A stretch of DNA of 64,000 nucleotides from Azospirillum brasilense. GTDB lineage: Bacteria > Pseudomonadota > Alphaproteobacteria > Azospirillales > Azospirillaceae. The notes under the pieces were generated by a model. The model worked only from the letters and a program-made list of their open reading frames with translations. It did not search any database and was not told where the DNA came from. The position numbers were made by a program, and so were the translations under genes. Within the stretch, counting starts at the first letter, position 1; each line of letters starts with the position of its first letter. The stretch lies in assembly GCF_022023855.1 (NCBI RefSeq), contig NZ_CP059449.1, positions 2,032,501 through 2,096,500 of the forward strand. Direction: 5' to 3'. Below are positions 52,332-60,418 of the stretch, in pieces.

Positions 52332-53603
52332 ATGTCCGCCTTTCCCTTGACCGTCCCGCCCATGACGCTGACGGTCGTCGCGCTGTTCGTCCTTACCTAT
52401 GTCGGCATGGCGCTGGGGCGCTTTCCCGGCCTGCGCATCGACCGCACCGGCATCGCCCTGGTCGCGGCCATTCTTCTGCTGGCCATCGGGGCACTGGAAT
52501 CGGGGCAGGTGACGGAAGCGATCGACTTCCCGACCCTGTTCATCCTGTTCGGGCTGATGGTGCTGTCCGCCCAGTACGCGGCCAGCGGCTTCTACGACTG
52601 GTGCGCCCTGCGGGTGGCACAGGCGGCGCGTTCTCCGGCCCGGCTGCTGGCGGTGACGGTGGCGGTGGGCGGCGGCCTGTCGGCGGTCCTCGCCAACGAC
52701 GTGGTGGTCTTCGCCATGACGCCGATGCTCTGCGTCGGTCTGCTGGGCCGCCGGCTGGACCCGCGTCCCTACCTGATCGGTCTGGCCGGCGCGGCGAACG
52801 CCGGCTCGGCTGCGACGGTGATCGGCAACCCGCAGAACATCCTGATCGGCCAGATGGGCCACCTGGATTTCTGGCGCTTCCTGGCGGTCTGCGGCGTGCC
52901 GGCGCTGGTCGGCCTCGTGGTGGTCTACGCCGTGGTGTGGCTCGCCTGGCGGGGCCGCTTCGGCGAGCCGGAGGATGGCGCGGCCGGGCAGGGCGGGGCC
53001 GAGCCGGTGACGCTCGACCGGGCGCAGCTCGGCAAGGCGGTGGTGGCGACCCTGGTGCTTCTCGGCCTGTTCACCACCGACCTGCCGCACGAGATCGGCG
53101 TGCTGCTGGTCGCCGGGGCGATGCTGATCAGCCGGCGGCTGGCCTCGCGCGGCATGCTGGGCATGGTGGACTGGCACCTGCTGGTGCTGTTCGCCGCGCT
53201 GTTCGCCATCAACCACGCGCTGAAGCTGACCGGCCTGCCCGCGGAGTTCGTGTCGGGGCTGGAGGCCGCCGGCTGGCTGCCCGACCGGCTGGCGGTGATG
53301 ACCCCGCTTGCCCTGGCCGCCAGCAACAGCATCGGCAACGTGCCGGCGGTGATCCTGCTGCTCGCCGCCTGGCCGTCGCCGCCGGAGGGGGCGCTCTACG
53401 GGCTGGCGATCCTGTCCACGCTGGCCGGCAACCTGCTGATCCCCGGCAGCCTCGCCAACATCATCGTGGTGGAGCGGGCGGCGGCGTCCGGCGTCCGGCT
53501 CGGCTTCCTGGAACACGCCCGTTGCGGCATTCCGATGACCCTTTTGTCGATGGGATTCGCCGTTCTGTGGTTGTGGGGCACCGGCTGGATGCGTCTGAGC
53601 TGA
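52332..53603 (+). CDS. SLC13/ArsB-NhaD-type anion permease
   Basis: The 423-residue protein has 10-11 membrane helices in two inverted halves, with the family's helix-breaking motifs: VLANDVVVFAMTPMLCVGL then AGAANAGSAATVIGNPQNIL in the first half, and ASNSIGNVPAVILLLAAW then LSTLAGNLLIPGSLANIIVV in the second. These SN-x-x-P/N and T-x-x-GNPQN elements bind sodium or anion in CitMHS/SLC13-like carriers; YbiR of E. coli is of this type. Substrate unknown. No ribosome binding site is obvious and an ATG at 52362 could be the start. Confidence 0.88.
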   Translation: MSAFPLTVPPMTLTVVALFVLTYVGMALGRFPGLRIDRTGIALVAAILLLAIGALESGQVTEAIDFPTLFILFGLMVLSAQYAASGFYDWCALRVAQAARSPARLLAVTVAVGGGLSAVLANDVVVFAMTPMLCVGLLGRRLDPRPYLIGLAGAANAGSAATVIGNPQNILIGQMGHLDFWRFLAVCGVPALVGLVVVYAVVWLAWRGRFGEPEDGAAGQGGAEPVTLDRAQLGKAVVATLVLLGLFTTDLPHEIGVLLVAGAMLISRRLASRGMLGMVDWHLLVLFAALFAINHALKLTGLPAEFVSGLEAAGWLPDRLAVMTPLALAASNSIGNVPAVILLLAAWPSPPEGALYGLAILSTLAGNLLIPGSLANIIVVERAAASGVRLGFLEHARCGIPMTLLSMGFAVLWLWGTGWMRLS

Positions 53604-53753
53604 TTTTTCTCCTTATGGGCTATGCGAATGGTGCCGCCCCTCTCCGTCCGGGGCATTGCCCTCTCTTCGCAAAGCAAAAAACTTGGGGTGGCCTCTTCGA
53701 GGCATGGCCCCAAGGCGCAAATGCCTCAAGCTCAGACGAAGGACGGAAACCGC

Positions 53754-54770
53754 ATGTCAGAAGCCCAGACGCCCCGGACGCTGGACACCGGAGCCCAGGA
53801 ACGGCCTCGGGATACGCCCTGGGAGACGCCGGTCGTCGCGGTGGTGGTCACCCACAACCGTCTGGCCCTGCTGAAGACCTGTCTGGCGGCCATCCATGCG
53901 CAGGAGCCGCGGCCCGACCGCATCGTCGTGGTGGACAACGGCTCCAGCGACGGCACCGCGGAATGGCTGGCCGAGCAGCGGGCGGTGATGCCGGAGCTTC
54001 TGGTGGTCCGGCAGCCCAACATCGGCTCCGCCGGCGCCTACCACACCGCCTTCGCCACGGCGCTGGAACTGGGCGCCCGCTGGATCTGGAGCACCGACGA
54101 CGACGGCATCCCGGCGCCCGGCGCGCTGGCCGAACTGCTGCGCCAGGGCGAGCGGCACGACCTCGACCTCGTCGGGCCGACCGTGGTCGCGGCGGAGGAC
54201 CGCGGCGATCTCGCCTTCACCATGCAGGGCTTCACCAAGGCCGACGCCTTCACCGCCGCGGCGCAGGATGGCATCGTGCCGGGCACCATCGCTCTGTTCA
54301 ACGGGACCCTGTTGCGCCGCCGCGTGTTCGAGCGGATCGGCAACATCAAGCGCGAGATGTTCATCTGGGGCGACGAGTGGGAGTTCACGCTGCGCGCTCG
54401 CCGGGCCGGGCTGCGCGACGGGACGGCGGTGCACGCCCTGCACGTCCACCCGCGCAACCGCCGCACCCAGCGCCCGCTGGCCGGCGGTTTCTTGGGCACA
54501 GTGGAGGAGATGCCGGAGAACCGCGCCCCCTATTTCTTCCGCAACATGGGCTACATCCACGCCACCTACGAGCGCAAGTCCATCGCCCGCATGATGGTCA
54601 AATACACGCTCTACTATCTGCTGCACCGGCGCGCCGACGTGAAGGGGCTGCGCGGCTTCTGGACCCATTACCGGGCCGGCCTGCAGAACCGCTATCCGCA
54701 GGACCTGCAGGCGTCGCCCACGGCGGCCGCCCCCGCCGCTCCGCCCCAGTCCTTCCCGAAAAGCGTCTGA
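53754..54770 (+). CDS. family 2 glycosyltransferase
   Basis: The 338-residue GT-A enzyme has VVAVVVTHNRLALLKTCLAA near residue 25, VVVDNGSSDGTAEWL near 56, QPNIGSAGAYHTAF near 82 and the metal-binding STDDDGIPAPGAL near 108 (DDD in place of DxD). The C-terminal part (FIWGDEWEFTLRARRAG) resembles rhamnosyl- and galactofuranosyl-transferases. Ends with a Pro/Ala-rich tail. Start at ATG 53754 (AAGGACGG before it). The next gene, a multi-pass membrane protein, starts 10 bases later, suggesting a two-gene glycan operon. Confidence 0.9.
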   Translation: MSEAQTPRTLDTGAQERPRDTPWETPVVAVVVTHNRLALLKTCLAAIHAQEPRPDRIVVVDNGSSDGTAEWLAEQRAVMPELLVVRQPNIGSAGAYHTAFATALELGARWIWSTDDDGIPAPGALAELLRQGERHDLDLVGPTVVAAEDRGDLAFTMQGFTKADAFTAAAQDGIVPGTIALFNGTLLRRRVFERIGNIKREMFIWGDEWEFTLRARRAGLRDGTAVHALHVHPRNRRTQRPLAGGFLGTVEEMPENRAPYFFRNMGYIHATYERKSIARMMVKYTLYYLLHRRADVKGLRGFWTHYRAGLQNRYPQDLQASPTAAAPAAPPQSFPKSV

Positions 54771-54780
54771 GGGGGGCCGC

Positions 54781-56364
54781 ATGTTCAGGGATTACACCCT
54801 CGACGGTCGGGCGGCGTCGCGCGCCGAGGCCGCGTATGTCTGGCCCACCGCCCTGCTGATCCTGGTGGCGGCCTCGATCCCCGTCTGGATGTTCGAGATT
54901 CCGGCGCTGGGCGACTACGTCAACCACGTCACCCGCATGTACGCCCTGGCCCATCTGGACCAGGACCCGGCGCTGGCGCAATTCTACATGGTGCGCTGGG
55001 CGATCATCCCCAATCTGGTGATGGATATCGTCGTGCCGCCGCTGGCAAAGCTGATCGGGGTGCACACGGCGAGCCGGCTGTTCGTCACCGCCAGCTATCT
55101 GGTGCTGGTCACCGGCTCCATCGCGCTCTACCGCGCCGTCTGGGGCCGGGTGGAACTGGGGCCGCTGGCCGCCGGGCTGTTCCTCTACACGCTGTCCACC
55201 TACATGGGCCTGTTCAATTACCTGTTCGGGCTGGGGCTGGCGCTGTGGGGAATCGCCGGCTGGATCGTCATGCGGGAGCGCGCACCCTGGCAGCGCGGGC
55301 TGGCCTCGCTCGGCATCGTGCTGCTGCTGTTCATCTCGCACCTGTTCGCGCTCGGACTTTATGGCCTGACGCTGCTCGCCTTCGAGGGCTGGCGGCTGTG
55401 GCGGAGCGGCGGCTGGCGCGAGCCGCGGCGGGCACTGCCGGACGCGCTGGCCTTCGGACTGCCGTTTCTGATCGTGCCGCCGCTTCTGCTGATGAGCCCG
55501 TCGTCGGGCTTCGCCGACGCGGTGCTGTGGGTCGGCACGGCGAAGCTGATGGGTTTCGACTTCCTGTTCGGCGGCTACGCCGACACGGTCGGCTATGTGA
55601 CGGGAATCGCCGTCGGGCTGGGCATCGCCTGGGGGCTGTGGAGCGGGGCGCTGCGGCTGCATCCGGTCGGCGCCATCACCATCGGCTTGGGGCTGGTGGT
55701 CTATGCGGCGATGCCGCTGGTCCTGTTCGGCTCCTGGTTCGCCGACAGCCGCCTGCCCATCGGCATCGCCTTCGTCGCGCTGGGCTTTGTGCGCTGGGAG
55801 TTGGCGACCTCGACCATGCGGGCGGCTTTCCTGTCGGTGGTGGTCGCGCTGTCGCTGCTGCGCAGCGCCGACGCCGGGGTGGGGCTCGCCAGGGTGGACC
55901 CGCTGCTGGAGGAGGTGCGCCAGTCCCTGCAGCGGATCGAGCCGGGCAGCACGGTGCTCGCCACCTACGCCGACGAGACGCTGCACAAGTCGATCTTCCG
56001 CGCCACCCAGTTCACCGACGACCGCGCCCTGTCCTTCGGCCTGCACCACGCGCCGGTGCTGGCGCTGATGGAGCGCTCCAGCCTCGTGCCCATCGCCTTC
56101 ACCCATCCGGGCAAGCAGGTGCTGTTGCTGAAGCCGGACTATGCCGACCTGGACGGTGATTTCACCTACATGCCGCGCATCGGTTACGTCGCCGACGCGG
56201 TGCGCCAGCCGGGTTTGCGCGACAACCATTACTGGGCCGACTGGCCCCGGCGCTTCGGTTACGTCTATGTGCTGTTCAGCGAGCCGGGCCGCGCCAACCC
56301 GGTGCCGGAGCATCTGACGCTGGTGCAGGAAGGGCGATACTTCCAGCTTTACAAAGTGAAGTGA
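54781..56364 (+). CDS. large polytopic membrane protein, GT-C-like
   Basis: The 527-residue protein has about 10-11 membrane helices over residues 20-380 and a soluble C-terminal domain (LLEEVRQSLQRIEPGSTVLA; YMPRIGYVADAVRQPGLRDN). Near the end of helix 1 is FEIPALGDYVNHVTRMYALA, with an acidic residue in the first external loop, the place of the catalytic Asp/Glu in lipid-linked-sugar GT-C transferases. The general plan fits a GT-C glycosyltransferase working with the upstream GT2 enzyme, but no exact family is identified. GAGGGGGG precedes the ATG. Confidence 0.72.
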   Translation: MFRDYTLDGRAASRAEAAYVWPTALLILVAASIPVWMFEIPALGDYVNHVTRMYALAHLDQDPALAQFYMVRWAIIPNLVMDIVVPPLAKLIGVHTASRLFVTASYLVLVTGSIALYRAVWGRVELGPLAAGLFLYTLSTYMGLFNYLFGLGLALWGIAGWIVMRERAPWQRGLASLGIVLLLFISHLFALGLYGLTLLAFEGWRLWRSGGWREPRRALPDALAFGLPFLIVPPLLLMSPSSGFADAVLWVGTAKLMGFDFLFGGYADTVGYVTGIAVGLGIAWGLWSGALRLHPVGAITIGLGLVVYAAMPLVLFGSWFADSRLPIGIAFVALGFVRWELATSTMRAAFLSVVVALSLLRSADAGVGLARVDPLLEEVRQSLQRIEPGSTVLATYADETLHKSIFRATQFTDDRALSFGLHHAPVLALMERSSLVPIAFTHPGKQVLLLKPDYADLDGDFTYMPRIGYVADAVRQPGLRDNHYWADWPRRFGYVYVLFSEPGRANPVPEHLTLVQEGRYFQLYKVK

Positions 56365-56374
56365 GCGGGTGCGG

Positions 56375-56465
56375 TTGCCCCCACCCTAACCCTCCCCCGC
56401 TTTGCAGGGGAGGGGACTGTTTCTCCCTCCCCTGCGGAAGCGGGGGAGGGCCGGGGTGGGGGCAA
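56375..56465. repeat. palindromic GC-rich repeat element (copy 3)
   Basis: Imperfect inverted ends TTGCCCCCACCCTAACCCTC (56375-56394) and GAGGGCCGGGGTGGGGGCAA (56446-56465), each half with its own hairpin (CCTCCCCCGCTTTGCAGGGG; CCCTCCCCTGCGGAAGCGGG). It fills the gap between two convergent genes and may serve as a terminator for both. Confidence 0.85.
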
Positions 56466-56474
56466 GGAGTGCCC

Positions 56475-57626
56475 TCAGGCTGCCCCCTCTGCTCCCCAAA
56501 CGAACTGATCGAACATCGGCTGGATCACCGCCTCGCCGATGTCGCGGGTGATGAAGACGATCTTCGAGCGGTGATCCTCGCCGGGCCATTCCTGGAGCTG
56601 GACCGGCGGGTGGAACATGTGCTGCACGCCGTGGACGACGACCGGCAGCGGGCTTTCCTTCACGTTCAGCAACCCCTTGATGCGCAGCAGGTTCTCCCCG
56701 CCGGTGGCGATCAGGGCCTCCATGAAGTCGACGAAGTTGTTCCACGGGATCGGCTCGTCCACAACCATGCAGAAGGCGCGGATGTGGTCGTCGTGCCGGT
56801 TGGCGTCGTGATGGTGGTGATCGTGCCCGCAGTCGGGGCCGCAGGTGTCGCCATGGTCGTGGTCGTGGTGATGGTGGTCATGATCATGGTCATGCCCGTG
56901 ATCATGATGATGGGCCTGCTCGTCGCGGTACGCCTCCTCGCGGAGCCAGCGCGCCACGTCGGGGCTCTTGGTGTCGGGGTTGTAGAGGCCGGCATCGAAC
57001 AATTGCTTCGGGTCCACCTCGCCGAAGGCGGCGGGGATCTGCGGGGCCGCCGGGTTGATCGCCGACAGGCGCTGGCACAAAGCGAGCGTCGTGTGCGGCG
57101 TGGCGAGGTCGGTCTTGGTCAGCACGATGCGGTCGGCGACGGCGGCCTGCTTCACGCTCTCCGGCTGGCGGTCGAGTTGGCTGGCGCCATGCACCGCGTC
57201 CACCGTGCTGATGACGCCGTCCAGGCGGAAGCGGGCGGCCAGCAGCGGGTCGCTCATCAGCGTGTGGATGATCGGGGCCGGGTCGGCGAGGCCCGTCGTC
57301 TCCACCACCACCCGGTCGAACTCTGGGATGTCGCCGCGCACGCGCTTCAGGAACAGATCGCGCAGTGTGTCGACGAGATCGCCGCGGATGGTGCAGCACA
57401 GGCAGCCGCTGTCCATCAGCACCATGTTCTCCGACGCCTTGGCGACCAAGAGGTGGTCCAGCCCGACCTCCCCGAACTCGTTGATGACCACGGCGGTGCG
57501 GGCCATGCCGGGATGATGCAGGAGCCGTTGCAGCAACGTGGTCTTGCCGCTGCCGAGGAAGCCGGTCAGCACCGAGACGGGCAGGCGGGGCGCCGGCGGG
57601 GCGGCGGGGGTGGGTGCGGCGGTCAC
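56475..57626 (-). CDS. COG0523 (CobW/ZigA-like) GTPase, putative zinc metallochaperone
   Basis: The 383-residue GTPase has Walker [16 protein letters not shown] near residue 17, the metal-binding CxCC motif in [12 protein letters not shown] near 70, the ETTGLADP switch near 105, TKTD for guanine, and a long histidine-rich loop (about residues 232-280, runs such as [20 protein letters not shown]). Zur-regulated COG0523 proteins deliver zinc to target enzymes when zinc is scarce. The GTG at 57626 overlaps the zur stop by four bases and CAGGAGAAGA lies upstream, so zur and this gene are one operon. Confidence 0.93.
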   Translation of the reverse strand: MTAAPTPAAPPAPRLPVSVLTGFLGSGKTTLLQRLLHHPGMARTAVVINEFGEVGLDHLLVAKASENMVLMDSGCLCCTIRGDLVDTLRDLFLKRVRGDIPEFDRVVVETTGLADPAPIIHTLMSDPLLAARFRLDGVISTVDAVHGASQLDRQPESVKQAAVADRIVLTKTDLATPHTTLALCQRLSAINPAAPQIPAAFGEVDPKQLFDAGLYNPDTKSPDVARWLREEAYRDEQAHHHDHGHDHDHDHHHHDHDHGDTCGPDCGHDHHHHDANRHDDHIRAFCMVVDEPIPWNNFVDFMEALIATGGENLLRIKGLLNVKESPLPVVVHGVQHMFHPPVQLQEWPGEDHRSKIVFITRDIGEAVIQPMFDQFVWGAEGAA

Positions 57627-58129
57627 GGGGTCTTCTCCTGGCAGTCGGTGCATGTGCCGCGCACCTCGACGGTGGGGCGGCTGACCTGGAAACCATGCTC
57701 GGCGGCGATGGTGCCAATGGCGGCGCGGATGCGCGGGTCGTCGATCTCCACGGCGTTGCCGCAGGTCTCGCACACCAGGAACTGTCCGGAATGGACGGCC
57801 CCCGGCGCCGCGCAGCCGATGTAGGCGTTCAGCGATTCGATGCGGTGGACCAGCCCGTGCTCCACCAGGAACTCCAGCGCGCGGTAGACGGTCAGCGGGG
57901 CGGTGGCCTTGCCCTCGCGCTGGCTGAGGTCCTCCAGGATGGCATAGGCGCCGCGCGGCTTGTGGCTGTTCCAGACCAGCTCCAGCACCTGCCGGCGAAG
58001 CGCGGTCAGCCGGGCGCCGCGCTCCGCACACAGGGCGTCGGCGCGCGTCAGCGCGTCGGCGATGCAATGCGCGTGGTCGTGCCCATGGCGGGAGGCCGGG
58101 CCGGCGGTGGAATGAGGATCGGTGGTCAT
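57623..58129 (-). CDS. zur: Fur-family zinc regulator Zur
   Basis: The 168-residue regulator has a His-rich start ([12 protein letters not shown]), a winged helix ([45 protein letters not shown]) and a dimerisation domain with two CxxC pairs ([12 protein letters not shown] and GTCTDCQEK) that hold the structural zinc. Sensor residues lie in [16 protein letters not shown]. It is translationally coupled to the COG0523 GTPase. Zur with zinc represses uptake and chaperone genes, and a Zur-box-like palindrome lies just upstream of its own start, so self-repression is likely. Confidence 0.92.
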   Translation of the reverse strand: MTTDPHSTAGPASRHGHDHAHCIADALTRADALCAERGARLTALRRQVLELVWNSHKPRGAYAILEDLSQREGKATAPLTVYRALEFLVEHGLVHRIESLNAYIGCAAPGAVHSGQFLVCETCGNAVEIDDPRIRAAIGTIAAEHGFQVSRPTVEVRGTCTDCQEKTP

Positions 58130-58132
58130 GGC

Positions 58133-58145
58133 GTTATCTTATTAC
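58133..58145. promoter_or_regulatory. candidate Zur box upstream of zur
   Basis: GTTATCTTATTAC is a near-palindrome (GTTAT-CTT-ATTAC, one mismatch from GTTAT-N3-ATAAC) four bases before the zur start. It resembles proteobacterial Zur operators. Its closeness to the ATG and the lack of a Shine-Dalgarno suggest a leaderless transcript. Confidence 0.5.
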
Positions 58146-58167
58146 ATCGCCGGACACCGACACCAGA

Positions 58168-58206
58168 CAAAGAAGAAGGGCGGCCCCGGACGCGGAGGCC
58201 ACCCTT
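58168..58206 (-). terminator. intrinsic terminator of phoX
   Basis: On the minus strand AAGGGTGGCC (58206-58197) pairs with GGCCGCCCTT (58185-58176), ten pairs including one G-U, followed by CTTCTTTG. It lies between phoX and zur. Confidence 0.75.
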
Positions 58207-58247
58207 TCAAGGCGTGTCGCTGGATTATGGGACGGTCAGGCGTACGG

Positions 58248-60281
58248 TCAGAGACCGATCACGCCGCCGTCCTTCTTGGTGATGGCGACCACCGACGGAC
58301 GCGGCGGCATGTTGGGCTTGAAGTCGGGCCAGCGGGTCGCCGGGTCCTCGAAGGAGGAGAGCTTGCCCTTGAAGCCTTCCCACTGGTCCACGCCGTCGGT
58401 GGCCGGGTGCTGCACGGCGACGAACAGGGTCCTGTCGTCGGTGGTGAAGCAGGGGCCGCACATCTCCGCACCCACCGGCACGCGGTAGAACATCTTGGAC
58501 AGGCCGCGCAGGTTGCCTTCGGTTTCCACGGCCCAGACGCCGTCGGCGGTGCCCGACGCCTTCTTCCAGTTCTCACCCTGGTCGGTGGTGACCCACAGAC
58601 GGCCACGATGGTCCACCGCCGCGTTGTCCGGACAGGAGAACCACCCGTTGGCCGAGGTGTCGGCGTGGAACTGCGCGCCGACCTTCCCGTCCGCCGGGTT
58701 GCCGCCGCGGACCAGGATCGTCCATTCGCCCTTTGTCGAGGCGTGGTTGCCGCCTTCCGGCAGGATCTCGACGATGTGGCCCCAGTTGTTCTCGGCGCGC
58801 GGGTTGGTCGCGTCCACCTGCTCCGGCTTGCGGCGGGAGTTGTTGGTGAGCATGACGTAGACCTTGCCGGTCACCGGGTTCACCTCGATGTCCTCCGGGC
58901 GGTCCATCTTGGTGGCGCCCAGCGCGTCGGCGGCGAGGCGGGCGTTGATCAGGACGGTGGCTTGGTCGGGGAAGCCCTTCTCGGCGGTCAGCGGGCCCTG
59001 GCCGTGGACCAGCGGCAGCCATTCGACCGAGGCGTCGGCCTTGAACTTCGCCACATAGAGCGTCCCGGTCTCCAGGATGTCCATGTTGGCGGCGCGGTTC
59101 TTCGGATCGAACTTCTTTGCCGCGACGAACTTGTAGACATAGTCGAACCGCTCGTCGTCGCCGGTGTAGGCGACCACGGTGCCGTCCCTGCCCAGCGCGA
59201 TCTGGCAGGCCTCATGCTTGAAGCGGCCGAGCGCCGTGCGCTTCTTCGGGGTCGAGGTCGGGTCGTAGGGGTCGATCTCGACAATCCAGCCGAAGCGGTT
59301 GGACTCGTTCGGCTCCTTGGCGATGTCGAAGCGGTCGTGATAAACGCCCCAGTTGTACCATTCGCCGGGAAAGCCGTAGCGTTTCAGCACCTTGGCGTTC
59401 GGGTTGGTGTCCTCGACCTTGCCCCAGAAGTAGCCGTTGAAGTTCTCTTCCGCCGACAGCCAGGTGCCCCAGGGCGTCATGCCGCCGGAACAATTGTTCA
59501 GCATGCCGCGGACCATCGTGCCTGCCGGGTCGTAACTGGTCTTCATCAGGGCGTGGCCGGCGGCCGGGCCGGTGATGGCGCAGGCCGTCTCGCCGGTGAT
59601 GCGGCGGTTGTACTTGGAGTTCGGCTCGGTCACCCACTTGCCCTTGACCTTGCGGATCTCGACGACGGTGCCGCCGTGGGCCGCCATCTCGATGTCCACC
59701 AGCGTCCTAGTCATGCGGGCGAACTTGTCCTTCTGCTGCTCCACGCCGACGCCGGGGAACATGACCTCCTCGTCGGTGTATTCGTGGTTCACGCAGAGCA
59801 GGGCGCGGTCCGGCGACTGCGAGCCGAGCGGCAGCGGGGCGTAGCCGACGAAGTCGTTGTTGTAGCCGAACTGCTTCGACTGCGCCTCGGCCGTCTGGTT
59901 CATCGGATCGAAGGCCGGCGCGCCGGGGACCACCGGGTCGCCCCAGCGGATCAGGATGTCGGCGTTGTAGCCGGCGGCGACGTGATGGTCGGCGTCGACA
60001 CCATGCGCCACCTCCTGGAAGGAGAAACTGGCCTTGGCCGGGCGCGGGGCGTCGGTCACGGCGGCTTCAGCCTCGCGGGTTGGGGAGAGCAGGGCGGCCG
60101 GGCCGATCAGGGCGCTGACCGCAGCACCGGTCAGCATGCCGCGCACCATGTCGCGGCGGCCGAGGCGCGCGTTGATGACGTCGCCCATGGTCGGGTTTTC
60201 GGACGGGTTGGAGCCGATGTCCTCGCGGCCCTCGAAGGTCAGATACTTGGTGCCCTTCTGGGGCAGGTCATGGATGTCCAT
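58248..60281 (-). CDS. phoX: PhoX-type alkaline phosphatase (TAT-exported)
   Basis: The 677-residue protein is a PhoX/DUF839 enzyme, a calcium- and iron-dependent phosphatase freeing phosphate from esters outside the cytoplasm. It has a TAT signal (LGRRDMVRGMLTGAAVSALI, twin Arg42-Arg43) after an unusually long N-terminal stretch, and family segments LLCVNHEYTDEEVMF, NNCSGGMTPWGTWLSAEENFNGYFW, GWIVEIDPYD, LGRFKHEACQIAL, MDRPEDIEVNP and NSRRKPEQVDATNPRAENNWGHI. GAGG is eight bases before the ATG. A candidate PHO box lies upstream and a terminator downstream, so it is a single-gene unit. Confidence 0.95.
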   Translation of the reverse strand: MDIHDLPQKGTKYLTFEGREDIGSNPSENPTMGDVINARLGRRDMVRGMLTGAAVSALIGPAALLSPTREAEAAVTDAPRPAKASFSFQEVAHGVDADHHVAAGYNADILIRWGDPVVPGAPAFDPMNQTAEAQSKQFGYNNDFVGYAPLPLGSQSPDRALLCVNHEYTDEEVMFPGVGVEQQKDKFARMTRTLVDIEMAAHGGTVVEIRKVKGKWVTEPNSKYNRRITGETACAITGPAAGHALMKTSYDPAGTMVRGMLNNCSGGMTPWGTWLSAEENFNGYFWGKVEDTNPNAKVLKRYGFPGEWYNWGVYHDRFDIAKEPNESNRFGWIVEIDPYDPTSTPKKRTALGRFKHEACQIALGRDGTVVAYTGDDERFDYVYKFVAAKKFDPKNRAANMDILETGTLYVAKFKADASVEWLPLVHGQGPLTAEKGFPDQATVLINARLAADALGATKMDRPEDIEVNPVTGKVYVMLTNNSRRKPEQVDATNPRAENNWGHIVEILPEGGNHASTKGEWTILVRGGNPADGKVGAQFHADTSANGWFSCPDNAAVDHRGRLWVTTDQGENWKKASGTADGVWAVETEGNLRGLSKMFYRVPVGAEMCGPCFTTDDRTLFVAVQHPATDGVDQWEGFKGKLSSFEDPATRWPDFKPNMPPRPSVVAITKKDGGVIGL

Positions 60282-60369
60282 CGGTGTGCCTCGTCTCTTT
60301 CCGCAAATTTATTTTGGGTAGGGGCGGGCGCACCTTACCGGCGGCCTGTGACGGTTTCTTTGCACTCCC

Positions 60370-60387
60370 ATGAAGGCGGAATGAAAA
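60370..60387 (-). promoter_or_regulatory. candidate PHO box upstream of phoX
   Basis: On the minus strand TTTTCAT-TCCG-CCTTCAT: two 7-base direct repeats 11 bases apart, the spacing and core (T-CAT) of PhoB sites (consensus CTGTCAT-N4-CTGTCAT). A third related half-site, TGTCAT, lies about 20 bases upstream near 60400. It is about 90 bases before the phoX start. Confidence 0.5.
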
Positions 60388-60418
60388 CACACGGTTGGAT
60401 TTCATGACACCGCGTCGA

